From Lytechinus pictus (Eukaryota; Echinodermata; Echinoidea; Temnopleuroida; Toxopneustidae), in assembly GCF_037042905.1 (NCBI RefSeq), contig NC_087253.1, forward strand, positions 12,071,001 through 12,135,000: a DNA stretch of 64,000 nt, written 5' to 3'. The position numbers were made by a program, and so were the translations under genes. Shown one piece after another: positions 10,401-22,149 of this stretch. The notes under the pieces are model-generated. The model had not been told where the DNA came from, did no database searches, and saw nothing but the letters and a program-made list of their open reading frames with translations. The first letter of the stretch is position 1. Each line of letters opens with the position of its first letter.

Positions 10401-13400
10401 TGATAAAACATCTGATAAGTCCGATCATGGAACGCTCCTCTGATATAAAATGAGAATATGACAAGGAGCGTAATCCCATGTAATGTACTTTTAAGCAAAG
10501 CATGATGGGAAAAGGTCTTGCAATCTTTCTACTCCTTTCAGCTTGTCTCATATAAATTGAGAATGCAAAGTGTGGGAATACAAAAACAATGTATGCATGA
10601 AATAGATGTAGATTTCTCACCTTTCAAGCAAGTGCTGGAGATCTTCTAGTTTCCATTGTTTAGGTTCATGGTCACTGTGGCTACCCTGAGAACATATCAG
10701 CAGTTTTATAGTAAGATTAATAAATATACGTACAAGATAAACATTGACTAATTCACCGGGACCACAGGAATCTACCAAAGATATTTGATTTACAAAAGGA
10801 GTATAAGATAAGAGTTGCAAACAGACAGAATGAAAAAATGGCTATGCCAACACAACTGGATTATATATCAAATTCAGGCAAGATAATTGAGAAATCCTGC
10901 TCGGTATTCTTACTTCAACAACCATAGATCAACATACTGGGTTGATTAACGGATTGAAATTTAATGTCAAGTGAATGTTTTGACATACATATATCTAGAT
11001 AGGAAAATTTCTAAATGATTGTTACTCACAGTCTTGGGGACACTGAATTTCCTACAATGTATGCATAATTCTTTATTTTACAGATCTGTTGAAAAATCAC
11101 CTCTGGTCACCAGTAAGAAAAAAATTATAGTGACTCAGCCCTAACATGTTTTGCATATTGCGGTCAGAAAAAAACGCAACAACTTGAGTGGAAATTTGAC
11201 ATATGGAAGGTTGACTCATTCATGGTACTGTACCTGCATCTGTACTTTTACATGTATATTTCAATTGTTTGGCAACACTGGGTTTACTTCAATGGCTAAA
11301 AAAAAAGGTGCTTTAGAAATTCTAAATAAATTCTAAATAAAGTATTTACAATGACAGCGTTGTGGGTGGCAGCAAGCCTGCAAAGTAACTCCATCTCCTC
11401 TCCTTCCATTCCTGAGCAGAACCAGGCCTCTTGATCTGAACTTGATGTAGCTCTCTTGGAGATGAACCTCTCAATGACCTCTAAGACCTGAGGTGAAAGG
11501 TCACACTGATGATGACCTTTGACCTCAGGTGTAGTAGTAGTAGCAGAATGTTGAAAAATCTGTGAATGAGAGCAGGATAATAGGCTGGGTTCAAGTCTTG
11601 ATGGTTTCAGTTTCCAATATTTGCTCAAAAAAATTCATAAAATACAAGCATACATGTATGTATACAAAGAGGCAAATTCATGTACACCCCCCCAAAAAAA
11701 TACACACACACCACAATAAAGTATACATTGGATTAACATGTAACAAGTAAATGAATGAATGAATGAATGAATGAATGAATAAATAAATGAATGAATGAAT
11801 GGATGAATGAATAAATAAAAAAATAGATTGATAAATAAACAAATAAATTAATTAATTATTAAATAAGTAAATAAATATTCCAATATTTGCTCATAAACAA
11901 TCATAAAATACAAGCATACATGTATGTATACAAAGAGGCAAATTCATGTACACCAAAAAAAAAAAAAAACACACACACACACACCACAATAAAGTACACA
12001 TTGGATTAACATGTAAGGGATAGCAAGAAAAGAACAAGCCGTGTAATTCTCGCTACCCCAAATAGCGATTTCGCCGAGATCCGGGAAAATCCCTGTAACG
12101 CGCATTGCATTATGGGATAGCTTTTCGGTATTACAACTTCCTGTTCGGAAGTCCAATGCACTGTTTTGCCATTCAGATCAACAGTGCCGTCATGCACAAC
12201 ACAACGTCGCTTTCGCTCGGAAAGTTTGTGATCACAACCCTCTCTTTCACGATACAGTTTAACGGCCTTCTCTGCTAAAGTCACTAATTCTGCCCGACGC
12301 TTTCCATTGCACGGTATTCCTCTGTCAGTTAAGATTTTTTAAAGTTCCGAAACGGATTTTTATCCATTTTGTGGTTGAAGATTTTTGTTCCTATTTGGGG
12401 TAGCGAGAATTAGCTAACCCCATAACACGATATATAGGTTTGGTGTAACAAAAAAACCATAAAGCTACAATGTAGATGGGGGAGGGGTATGCCTGTATTA
12501 ACAATTATGCTTGATGAATAAATGTTTTAAATTAATTCCCTAGACTTTGACCTAAACACATGTAATAAAATGTGATTGATGAAAAACCATTGAAAAGAAG
12601 ATTTGAAAAAAATATCAACCAACCTTAGCTTTGGTCCTGACACTACTCCAATTATTCAGCAATTGCATCTGACAGAATGGTGACATGAACACTGCCCTCA
12701 ATGGGTGACCCGTAACTATTTTCCACAACCCTTGACTATCTAGATCATATTTTCCTGATGCAATCTGCAGGAAACGTTACATACAAGTTTCATTGAACTA
12801 TTACGGAAATAGTAAGAAAATTATATTGAAGTGGCAGTGTTGGAGTAAAACATTTTGGGGTCAAATATACAAGATAAGATTTGTTCCACATACTGGTCAA
12901 GTGTCTCCTTTAGGAACCATTTTTGCAGTTTCTCTTGAATATGCTGGCAATAACATATAGGGTATAAATAGTAAAAGAATTTATAAATGGAAAAAAAATT
13001 CTAGCGCAGTATTAGATTCCATTCCTTAATGTTTAACAGGAGGTAATCATTATGCTCTCATAATTGGCGACATAATAAGAGCAATTAACAAAATAGCAAA
13101 TTGGCAAATAAAAAAAATAAAAAAATCAGTTTTGCTCATTTTGACAAGTGCATATATATATCCATATCTGTAAAACTGTAACAAGGCAAAACAATCTATA
13201 TTATTATAATTATACCTCTCCTGGAAAAGGACTTAAGGCTAAATTTGCAGATAACATGTCTTAAAGATATCCAAGAACCTGTATGCGCTTTGCAAAATCG
13301 TTCATTATCAAACTGCAAGTGAACCTTTCTGGAATTTATTTGAGATGGAGAGTGGATGCACTTTGAGATAGAGATAATGGATACTCACCCATGGAATTTG

Positions 13401-16400
13401 TACTGTAAATAATTCAGATGCAGTGCCATTATGAGACTCAGTCATAGTTGACCTTTGACCTCCAAGTGCTCCATTCTGCTGAATCGCTTTCTTGCCTCCA
13501 TCCTCACAATCTCCATCCCATTGGTTAAGTTCTGGTGAGTCGGCATGATAGCAGTCATCACCTTGACTTGACGAAATACTACAGTTTTTATCATTGGTAC
13601 CGTCATACTGTCCGATCCAGATAACACATCCATTGGGTTCTGATAATTTTAGCGAGTTGTCATGGTAACAGTCTCCAGCTGCAGGGTGTCTTGTAGAGAT
13701 GGGGGGGTTTAGGTCTACACTTTGTTCACTCTTCAAGAGTCTATCTTGTTCTGTTTGAAAGACATTGAGTTGACTGACTGAAGCACTATGGGATTGTTCG
13801 AGGTGAGAGAGTTCGACAGAAGAACTATTGCCCGATGTTCCCTCAGTTCCTACCTCCATTGCTGCAACATGACCAACAATCCCTCCCAAATTAACCCTTG
13901 CTTGCGTAGATGGAGTTTGGACCGATTCCGTCAGCCCTTGTTCATTTTCACACATGTCCATATGATCTACTGCACTTCTGCTGACACCAGAATGGCTTCC
14001 ATCAGTCCCTGTCACATTTATGCTCGTTTGCACAGATAGAGCCTGGACCGATTCTGTCACCCCTTGTTCATTTTCACACATGTCTATATGATGTATTGCA
14101 CTTGTGCTGATTCCAGAATAGCTGCCGTCACCGTGGCACCAATCGGCAGAGCTCTGTTGGTCATCAACGGCTTCCATTTCTTGACCAGTGGTCTGTATGG
14201 GAAGTCCTGATCCTAATTCTCTCTCTGATTCAAAATGGCCATCTCTGGCACCTCGTGGTATTGCTTCTGTCTGGCTTGTCTGATGGGTGCCACATCGTTC
14301 AACTTCTCTTGAATCTTGATGGTCAGAAACGGAGATCGAACTGCGCTTTCTCTTTGGACGTGATCCCCCTAAAAGAAAACAAATGATAGCAATACAACCT
14401 TTCCTTTTTTTATTCATTAGGATGAAGAAAAAACAACATCTAAAATAACTTATATTTTGATAACATTAGTGTAAACATAGATTGGGATGTGAGCCATTTC
14501 TGAAATTTAAAGTAAAACTAGATTGATTCTAGACAGCACACAGTCAATACTTTATATGCATCTGTAAGGCCAGATTAGAAATACATTCCACACCTAACTT
14601 CTAAAATTCTATAACCTCTGTCTCTGATTTGGTGATTTTTGTCTCTGTTTCGGTCTTGCATGGGTCTAGTCAAAGGACATCACACGGAGCACCAGCCGAA
14701 AAATTAACTTCTTTCCGCGGCTACTTTCTTAGCTCATCAGCCTTACTTTGCTACAATGTAAAATTTCACACTGGACCCTATGCGAATATCAGGGTTTCTT
14801 TTTTTAGTTTTCCAGGAATCTTTGGGGTGTTTTAGGGGCCAATTAGCCACATGTATTTTTTTTTCCCCGAGTAGCACCTGGCACAGCACAACCCTCTGCA
14901 GGACAGCATCTATGCATTTAGGGAGAGAACTTCTTCAAGGTTCAAGGTCTCAGTAATTGTCACATCTCAAGACTGTCTCAGGGATTATCATCCTGGTCTC
15001 CGTCATATATCAGACCAACAATGCATATGATAATAAGAGAGAACCTATTCTGTCTATCTTCACCTAGATCAGACTTAGATCCTTGTTCGTGGAGACTCCT
15101 GAGGATTGCAAGCAGCTGCTCCTTCCATGAACGATGACCTAGCTCTTCTCTTTCTTCCAAGCTACCATGGAGGCGATGACGCATGTTCCTGGAAAACATT
15201 GAACAAGTCTGACCAGAGAAAAAGAGAAAGAGAGTGAACAAGCAGATACTCAGAAACTACACTTGATATTGAATATCATTTACCACAAGAACGGATCACC
15301 AGTCGGTATTAAAGTCACTCTTAACTTACCAACAGCTTTATGAAATGGCCCCCAGGTGTCCTTGCAAACTTTGTCATTATACATGTAGTACCTACCATGG
15401 AAAAGTGCTATGTCGCCAATAAAAATCAAGGATCCATGGCAGTTGTGATGGCCAAATTGTCATAATAGCATGCCTTCAAACCCAAAAATAAAAATTAAAG
15501 CAGCATTGAATAAGCATGTGAGAGAAAGGCATTATGAAGCAACGATGATTTCAAAATTTGATGATCTTACCTTCGTTCCATAATTTGGCATGAGCTTCTG
15601 CGGTTTCCTAGCAACCCGTAGACGACATCTATTGATGAAAACCTCGACACATTGCTTCCTCACCCTGTCGATGTGTTGCCGTGGCGACGGATCCTTGTTG
15701 GTATACAGCTTCAGATTCTCTTCAATGGCCACCATTTGATGGTTGGTGAACTTCTCACTGCATTTCTCGAGCTGAGTAACGAAGGAGCTGGGAAGAAGGG
15801 CAGGACTGAACAGTGGAGTCTTTCCAACATTAGGGCCTGCAAGCAAATGAGACATACATGTAGAGGGCAAGGTTTTACCTGTTTATCCAAGGAACCCTCC
15901 TTTGCTAAAGGGGTATTCAAGGCTTACTATATAAGCCCTGATAATCAGAGGGCGCTACTCCCCTTGACCCCACGTTCATTGTTAGCAGTGATCGGAAATG
16001 GGGTGGAACAGGGTCCCGTCTTACAAAGAGTTGTGATTGATCCGATCATTCACAATATGGATGACCAGCGACGTCAACATCTATTATGCATGTTTGATCA
16101 AAATATTTTCTAACTATGATGTATTTTTATGCATTCATTGTTTTCTTGAAAATTCACTGTGCTTCTCTTTGTTTACAAAGGATATTGTGCAAATTTCCTG
16201 TAGAAAAAATTATGACACTGATAGATTTCCATAGAGTTACGATTGATTTAATCAATTGTAACTCTCTGTAAGACGGGGCCCTCATGTGACTGAGGCTATA
16301 CAGTTTAGGCTTGGGTTGGCCCTCATGGTTATTGGCCAGATGATCAGATAATTAATCATTGTAACCGATTGTCCTTTGGGTTCCATGAGATTTGTGTGAC

Positions 16401-19400
16401 AATTGTTTGTCCAAAAAATCCAAACATTAAACCAAACATCAAACCTAACATTAATCTTAATCTTAATCCTCACCCCATTCTGAAACGCCTATACGATCAC
16501 AATCCTTACCTTCACACTAAATCTTCAGAGGATTTAGCGAAGGAGCGTTTGTCGCCTGAGCAAACGTCCCATTACCGTTATTTCAAAATGTGGAACAAAC
16601 CATTGCACAAAGGAAAGTTAAATCACACATTTTTTCAGGTGGAGGTACATGGTGCCTTTTAAAATCTTAAGAATTGCTCTTTCATATTCAGGTTTGAATA
16701 AAAGGTTCAATTCAATCATTTCTGAATATCTTATAAATACTTTACGGGAATTGCCCTTTTTCAATACACTGTATATATGACACACCACTCCAAAACCCAA
16801 AAAAAGTTGCGAGGAAAGGTTCTTTGTAAACAGCCAAAATAGTGATTTAGTATTCAGTATAAACTCGAAAGAATCTGAAAGAATAATTCATCTTCTGTCA
16901 AAATTTGAAGTCGAAGAATACATGTATGGTTGGAAGATTCACAGAGATTGCGCCGTGTGCACATCTCATGCTCGTGTGAACTCCCTAACTTTGAAACTGG
17001 TTTTTCTCCTTATTCTTCAAAGCTCTTACTGAGTTTCTTGTGAGGGTTATTGTTGATCAAGTTTGATAAGTCAAATCATCTTAAAGTTTAGGATATATGA
17101 TTTTTTTTCAAACTGAATACATTTCAAATGATTTATTGTTGGTTCAGGGGCGGCAGGTCATATATTCTATTTTCTTACCGAAATGTTGTAGCAGTGTTTG
17201 GAGCTGTGGCTGCAAGTTGTCTCTGCCGATATATGATCTACACAGGACGTACACCTCAGAGTTTCCAGCTTTACTACATACTGGCTTTACGACGGTAACC
17301 TGATAAAGAAAGGAATACAGAGAAAATAAAATCCTTCAGAGAATATAAAATCAAAATGCTTTAGAAATCAAAGGGTGAAGAATTTTGAAGTCTTGATGGA
17401 ACTATATTATTACTGAACTAAAATAATGCAATAACTGCATGTGTATCTTACACTTTTAATTCAAACCCACACAATTATCGTTGGACAACTGTTGTTATTT
17501 TCTATCAAATAGTTTGATAATAGTCAATTAAAAAAAATTTATTTGTATTGTACTTCATTACTACATAATCACTATCTGACAAGTGTTTTACATTCTACCA
17601 CATAGCTTGATTATACTTAAATTGAAATTTATTCACTGTAGAAATATCCTGAGAATGGAAAAATCAATACAATCAGAACCCCCCCCCCAAAAAAAATATG
17701 GTACCTGCTTGAAAGCACAGTTAAGCAGGTACATAAGACAAGCTGTATTGGCGTTATACATGGTGAACATCTTGATGAGTAAGGTCCCTTGTGGAGCTAA
17801 GATGTGTAGTGCTGTAAGGACTTGGCAGTAGATGAGAGGGAATACTCGTTGTTCTTGATGCTCCGGATCGTCTTGGCAGTTCACGCTTCCATCCGCTGTC
17901 ACCTGCCGAGGAGGTATTAGATTACAACTGATTTAGAACTGCTGCCCTTTACCAGTACGGGCAGATTTCACAATGGGAACAGAAAGTTTATAGATTGCCA
18001 CCTTGGAACGAGAGATTAAAACAAGTTTGGAACTGATCATTTAATTACATGAAACAGGCATTTTGGAGACAACATACAAACATGTATTCTGTCTGTCTAA
18101 TTGGTTAACCCAATGGACGATTCCAAGCAAGAGTAGGCATTTTCACAAATCTATAAATTGGCCATGTGGAGCCAAGATTTTTAGAGCAGTAAGGACTTGT
18201 CAGGATATGAGAGGGAATACTCCTCGTTCTTGATGCTCCGGATCATCCTAGCAGTTCACACTGCCATCCGCTGTCACCTACCAAAGAGAGATTAAAACAG
18301 GGGAGTGTTTCACAAAAGACCAAAAGTGTAAAGACCAATGGACACCTTACGAAAAGTCTATGATCAAATTTTAAAAGAAATCCCAATTTGCGTATTTTCT
18401 GAATATATAAATGAATAGAGTCTTTGATATAAAGCTAAAAAAATAGCCCAGGTTTAGGGTTAAATAAGAATTACTGCTTCAGATAAGCTAATTTTCATTA
18501 TTTTTCAAGAGAAATTACTATCTGGCTATTTACAGGGAACCTTCCCTGGCGACTTATGGTTTTAGGTGGTGGCTCGCAATAAGTCTCATTACTTACGATA
18601 TGGACAATTCCATTCATCTTGTCCTGTACCAGTCTTCCCAGCCCAGCCAAGTTAGCGGCACTCATCACATCACCCGTATCATCCTCCCCAAAGTACCAGC
18701 ATCCAGGAGTCTGGAGGATGAGTCTATCATCCACTATGGTGCTGTCAGGTGTGTTCATCTCATAGTGTGGGTTTAGACTCGTTCCCAGCCACTTCCACTG
18801 TGTAATTCCCCTGTCTTTGTGAGTTTTAATGTAGTGGTTGAGGCTTGCGATGAAAGCTCCTGGGGCCTCACAAATATGAAGCGTATGAAGAGTTCCCGAT
18901 TTCAGGTTTGAGTCAGGGATTAGGTGCCTACAAGCATATAAAGCAAAGGATGTTTCTTATTATTCAAGAACCAGAATGAGGCACTTTGGAGACAAGATAC
19001 AAAAATGTATTTTATCTTGATTAAATCAGCACAAAATATATCACAATGGCCCAGCCGAGATTTATAAATTTAGCAATTTGATTTAGATATTTGATAGAAG
19101 AAAGCTACAGAAAAAGATTACATATCATTAAATATTCCGGCCATTCCATGCTTGACAGGACTTGAGAAGGGGTTTGAAACAAAAAAGACGAAAATATTCA
19201 GATTTTTTTACTTTGATCGGGCACTGTAAAATTGCTAGATTCATCTAATAAAGTACATTTTTATTTTACATTCCTCACATCATAACCGTATTAGGGCACG
19301 CACATTCATATAGTCCAGTCATGATTTGGAATGGTCACAAGCACTTTCGGGAGATTTACCAAAAGTAAAGATAGGCTACGCAGTTTTCCTACCTTGTTGC

Positions 19401-21113
19401 GAGTATCTCATGAAACTTGCACCAAGCCTGTGTACCAAGTTCAATATGAAATCTCTTCTTGAGTTCAGCCATGACCAGACCACCGCGATGCGTAGATGAC
19501 GTATGATCGTGCCATTCTAGAATGTCCTTGTCACTAAGATCACCCTGAATTGACCTCAACCTTGACCCCAGGTCACTCAAGCATCTATTCCATCCATCCT
19601 GGCATTGAAAGAACAAATAACAGAGACTATTTTACATATGTTAGTAACCAAGGTCGAACAAAAATTTCTTGAATTCTTGCGAGGTATGATCTCACACAAC
19701 CTTCACACCTTCATCAAGTAAAGACCGATTAGGTATACATGTTTCGAGTACAAAGGTTTTCAGTTTTCTTTCAAAAGAATTAAATGATGGACTGTTCATG
19801 TTTAAAAAAGGGGATTATTGTCTGTTTTCATGGGGAATTAGACATCAATCACATATAAATTACCAAAAGTAGAAAGAGAATAAGGCCCAGAATACATTCT
19901 GTAATACCATTTTAAAACTGCCCTATTGTAAACTCATTATCTCATTTTCTTTGGCCTGACAGTAGCCTGAGATTAAGCAGGTTTGGCCGAAAATTTTCTT
20001 GCTGCCAGGGTTGGGCTCAATTTCTTTCTTTAAATACAATTACTTAATTGAAGAAATGTTCAATTACAATTATTTTTCAATTAAATCACTTTTTTTTTTA
20101 TTGCAATGACCAATTACTTTTGTCAAATACAGTTACAATTTCAATTACTTTCTATAAGTCATAAATGAAATCACTTTGTATTCTGTATGTACTAGCAATC
20201 TAGCACCACCTATTTCAACAATTCTAGGTTACAGAGAATCTGACAAGATGAAGGTTTATGTTAAAGAGCACAGATTCTGCCTATTACACTCTTTGAAGCT
20301 GAAGCAGTTGACATGAAAAGGGTCATTGAATTAAATCATAATTAAGTTTATTGTTAAGTAACTGAATGTAATTAAAAGTTATTGACAGTAATTGAGGTCA
20401 ATGACAATTACTTTCCCTACAGATTTCAAATACAATTACAATTAAAAAATGTAATTAATTACGTAACTGATCAATTACCTTCACCAAGTTAGCTTTTCCC
20501 AAAAGATATCTCTGTTACAGCTATTTTCAATATTTTTCACAAAGTCTGGGGTCAGCAAATAAGCAATGCATGACCTATGAAAGCTGATGCCCATTGGACT
20601 TTGAAGTCATTTCATAGGGGGCGTTGCAAGAAAAATATTTGCGATCAATTGCAAATATTCTGTTGCAATTTTACAATTGATAGATCACCATTAGCTGTAG
20701 CAAATCAGATTAAACTTCTTGTTTCAAGGAGCAAATTAGCAATCAGTCACTAATTTGCAATTAACTGCATGACATGATTGATTTAGGGACCAAAAATTTA
20801 CTTGTAATTGCTGGCAGGTTTCTTGCAACACGCCATAAGAGAGATCAAAATTTACCTGTGTTTGTGAATTAGATTCTGGAGCACTGCAGAATAATTGATC
20901 CTTGGATGGTAATCTCCACAAGGCATCATCAGTCTTCTGAAAAGTGAACGCCTTGTTGAATAATGCGTCAATCTCGCTCTGCCCCTCGTTTGTTCTCCCT
21001 TGACCTTTCATGTGACCCCTCTTTTTTTGACGATGATTCTTGCCACGCCCCCCTTGATGGGGACGAGACCCTCTATCTCCGGAGTGAATTGGGTGGTGAT
21101 CCTGGCTGGACAT
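7482..21113 (-). CDS. CMTR2: CMTR2, cap-specific mRNA (nucleoside-2'-O) methyltransferase 2
   Basis: Methylates the ribose 2'-OH of the second transcribed nucleotide of capped mRNA, using SAM. Coding exons: 21113-20856, 19598-19393, 18927-18597, 17902-17705, 17299-17179, 15836-15571, 15208-15064, 14368-13389, 12764-12624, 11559-11350, 10685-10621, 10202-10070, 9553-9359, 7975-7885, 7624-7482. All junctions are GT-AG and the frame is kept, giving about 1160 codons. The SAM motif ICEAPGAFIASLNHY is in exon 3. The K-D-K-E tetrad fits K147 (WCKFHE), D269 (TADGS), K309 (LIKMFTM) and E346 (NSEVYVLC). The N-terminus is basic (RGKNHRQKKRGH). The C-terminal half matches the family's second, inactive methyltransferase-like domain (VLQFIPM). 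The start is MSSQDHH; an in-frame ATG exists at 21173, but an acceptor-like CTTCATAG lies just before the chosen ATG, so a 5' UTR intron is possible. It is longer than the ~770-residue vertebrate protein, mainly because of exon 8. Confidence 0.94.
8446..8730 (+). mobile_element. tRNA-derived SINE (tRNA-Glu-like head)
   Basis: A tRNA-like head with A box TGGTCTAGTGG (about 8458) and B box GGGTTCGATTCC (8501-8512), and an anticodon loop CTTTCAA suggesting Glu(TTC), is followed by a body and the tail GCGCTATACAAAT ending in TTATTATTATTA. That tail is the kind borrowed from CR1/L2-type LINEs. It lies in the last-but-one CMTR2 intron in the opposite orientation to the gene. It is a retroposon, not a working tRNA gene: the acceptor stem does not pair. 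Confidence 0.85.
8890..9335 (+). mobile_element. 3' end of a CR1/L2-like LINE, degraded
   Basis: A plus-strand frame reads PTRSLRSADQASLTESLS, then WGDRAFYICGPKLLNSLPQF, then IESYLKTFVF. This is the usual C-terminus of CR1/L2-family reverse-transcriptase ORFs (compare the better copy at 49460-50812: [20 protein letters not shown]). The element ends with GGCGCTTTACAGGAACCGATCATCATCATCA, a typical 3' terminal repeat. It is 5' truncated and lies in a CMTR2 intron. Confidence 0.7.
9640..9800. repeat. C/A homopolymers and (AATG/AAAT)n microsatellite
   Basis: A C12A13-like run is followed by AAATAAGTAAATGAATGAATGAATGG repeats through about 9800, inside the CMTR2 intron upstream of exon 13. The open frame across it on the minus strand is an artefact of the repeat. 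Confidence 0.9.
10252..10580 (-). repeat. Partial copies of the CMTR2 exon 12 start
   Basis: Exon 12 begins at 10202 after TTTTTATATTAG and reads GAGGCTGAAAGGAG...CCCATCATGCATTGCC. In the upstream intron the same edge returns at about 10495-10565 (TTATATGAG, ACAAGCTGAAAGGAG, CCCATCATGC) and, interrupted by about 120 bp of other repeat, at 10252-10450 (TTTATATCAG edge and CCCATCATGCATTA). Both keep an AG at the acceptor position. They look like non-functional tandem duplicates of the intron-exon boundary. Confidence 0.75.
11635..12015. repeat. Direct repeat flanking an (AATG)n tract
   Basis: About 125 bp (TCCAATATTTGCTC ... AAATACAAGCATACATGTATG ... ATTGGATTAACATGTAA) occurs at about 11605-11745 and again at 11878-12015. 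Between the copies is (AATG)n/(AAAT)n sequence closely like that at 9680-9800. This is a local tandem duplication in a CMTR2 intron. Confidence 0.85.
12044..12412 (-). mobile_element. Small TIR element carrying a SAP-like coding fragment
   Basis: Perfect 22-bp terminal inverted repeats (TAATTCTCGCTACCCCAAAT... and its complement) lie at 12044-12065 and 12391-12412. Inside, on the minus strand, a frame reads TDRGIPCNGKRRAELVTLAE then KAVKLYREREGC. The spacing of Leu, Gly-Lys and Glu-Leu residues resembles a SAP DNA-binding motif (LKKxLxxRGxxxxGxKxELV). A stop in the A-run upstream (near 12339) breaks the expected LKK lead-in. Autonomous relatives would be needed to tell whether this is the start of a transposase or a captured exon. 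Confidence 0.65.
13389..14368 (-). other. CMTR2: Long low-complexity exon 8 of CMTR2
   Basis: This 980-nt exon adds about 326 residues between the catalytic and the C-terminal domain. It opens with a basic nuclear-localisation-like patch (RPKRKRSS) and then is rich in Ser, Gln, Glu, Gly and His with no recognisable fold. A 42-residue unit is repeated in tandem (IDMCENEQGVTESVQ and MDMCENEQGLTESVQ; DNA offset 126 bp). A second weaker pair contains CYHDNSLKLSEPNG and CYHADSPELNQWDG. Both splice sites are good and the frame is open throughout, so it is probably genuine, disordered protein. Confidence 0.8.
16010..16281. mobile_element. MITE with GGGTCCCGTCTTACA termini
   Basis: The left end GGGTCCCGTCTTACAAAGAG and the right end CTCTCTGTAAGACGGGGCCC are imperfect inverted repeats that continue into a second block around TGATTGATCCGATCA / TGATTTAATCA. 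It has no coding capacity and lies in the CMTR2 intron between exons 5 and 6. The rest of that intron (16282-17178) shows no gene; ORFs there are chance frames. Confidence 0.8.
18163..18283 (-). repeat. Decoy copy of the start of CMTR2 exon 4
   Basis: About 120 bp closely match the acceptor side of exon 4 (17784-17902). The copy has an intact AG (TTTGGTAG) followed by the same GTGACAGCGGATGG, so it would encode VTADGSVNC and then meets a TAG stop. It therefore carries a copy of the catalytic Asp codon but cannot replace the real exon. It lies in the intron just upstream of the true exon. Confidence 0.85.
20020..20475. repeat. ATTACAATTA-rich repeat region
   Basis: Dense AATTACAATTAC / TCAATTACTTT words from CAGGGTTGGGCTCAATT (about 20007) to GTAATTAATTACGTAACTG. 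The left end resembles the CAGGGTTGGG ends of hAT-type non-autonomous elements, but no matching right end was found. It lies in the first CMTR2 intron. Confidence 0.5.
20616..20834. mobile_element. MITE with GGCGTTGCAAGAAA termini
   Basis: GGGCGTTGCAAGAAA at the left and TTTCTTGCAACACGCC at the right are inverted repeats; further inside, GATCAATTGCAAAT pairs loosely with ATTTGCAATTAACTG. The element ends about 20 bp from the donor of CMTR2 exon 1. A broken relative lies at about 48010-48170. Confidence 0.75.
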
Positions 21114-21559
21114 CTTCTCAAACCTATGAAGTGATACAGATGAAAATTGAACTGCATTAGGGTAACAATGCAATTTTTGTTAATTTTTTTTAATCCCACT
21201 GATTATATCCTAGGGAGCGGAAGCAGGGCTTTCATTTCAGCACAGCTATTTTTTCTTCCCCTCTTCTTTTCCCTGTTTCCTAGCATTTTGTTTCCTTTTC
21301 TTTCACTTTTAATAGGGCAGGCCGGAGGGTGTGTTGACAAGAATCCCTCTGCCTTGTTCATAATCCTAGCAAACTCATGAACCTGTCCCTGCCCTTCGAC
21401 TCGTATCAACCCAAGGTACTTATTATAAATGCCATATGGGCAGACTATCCTTTTTAAGTTTTTGTAACTCCCATTAGCACTAATGCAGTTTCACACCAGC
21501 CGATTACCAGAATACCTCACCACAGAACTTGCTTGCAAATGTCATAGTAAGTCCCTCAA

Positions 21560-21960
21560 TCACGTTTCAAGGTCAGTATGCCCACCACTTTTCCAAATAT
21601 CGTGACCGGCTGTATTTCGGGTTCCATGCATCTCGACGTCGTTCAAATTCTCAGTCAGATATTGCTTCACTTGGCTTTGCTGTAATTTTGATTTGGACTG
21701 AAGTTGGCAACCAAAATCATGCGCACATGTGGCGGCACACAAACGGGCTGGTGAGCTGCCGCATGCCACACGCAGGCCAGGCAAATCTTTTGGTCGCCAA
21801 CTTCAGTTCATATCAAAATTATGGCGAAGCCAAGCCAAGCGAAGTCTGACTGAGAAGTTGAACAATAACGTCGAGATCGGAGCTAAATACAACCGTTCCT
21901 GAATGTAATATTTGGAAAAGCAGTGCCGGTGGTCACATTGACCTTGGAATATGTCACTGA
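21560..21960. mobile_element. ~400-bp foldback (long hairpin) element
   Basis: The left arm (CAAGGTCAGTATGCCCACCA ... CTTTTCCAAATAT ... TCTCGACGTCGTTC ... CTGAAGTTGGCAACCAAAA) is matched in reverse complement by the right arm ending at about 21960. The arms are imperfect and about 150-170 bp long, around a ~60-bp loop near 21720-21785. There is no coding content; the ORFs here are palindrome artefacts. Confidence 0.85.
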
Positions 21961-22149
21961 GAGCCTTGCCACAACATTTGCATACAATTAACGTTACTGG
22001 TAGTGAGGTATGCATGCTGGTAATCTGCCAGTGCGAAACTGCATTGCCATTACCGGTAATTATATTATGGATTCTCAGATTATTCATTTCTAAAACATTT
22101 CATTTTGAAAAAAGTTTTAAAATATATTTAAAACACCAAATATCATTGG

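Noticed and set aside
13788..14039. 83-codon plus-strand ORF
   Set aside because: Antisense shadow of CMTR2 exon 8.
21529..21849. 106-codon ORF upstream of CMTR2
   Set aside because: It lies wholly within the foldback element and is explained by its palindromic arms.
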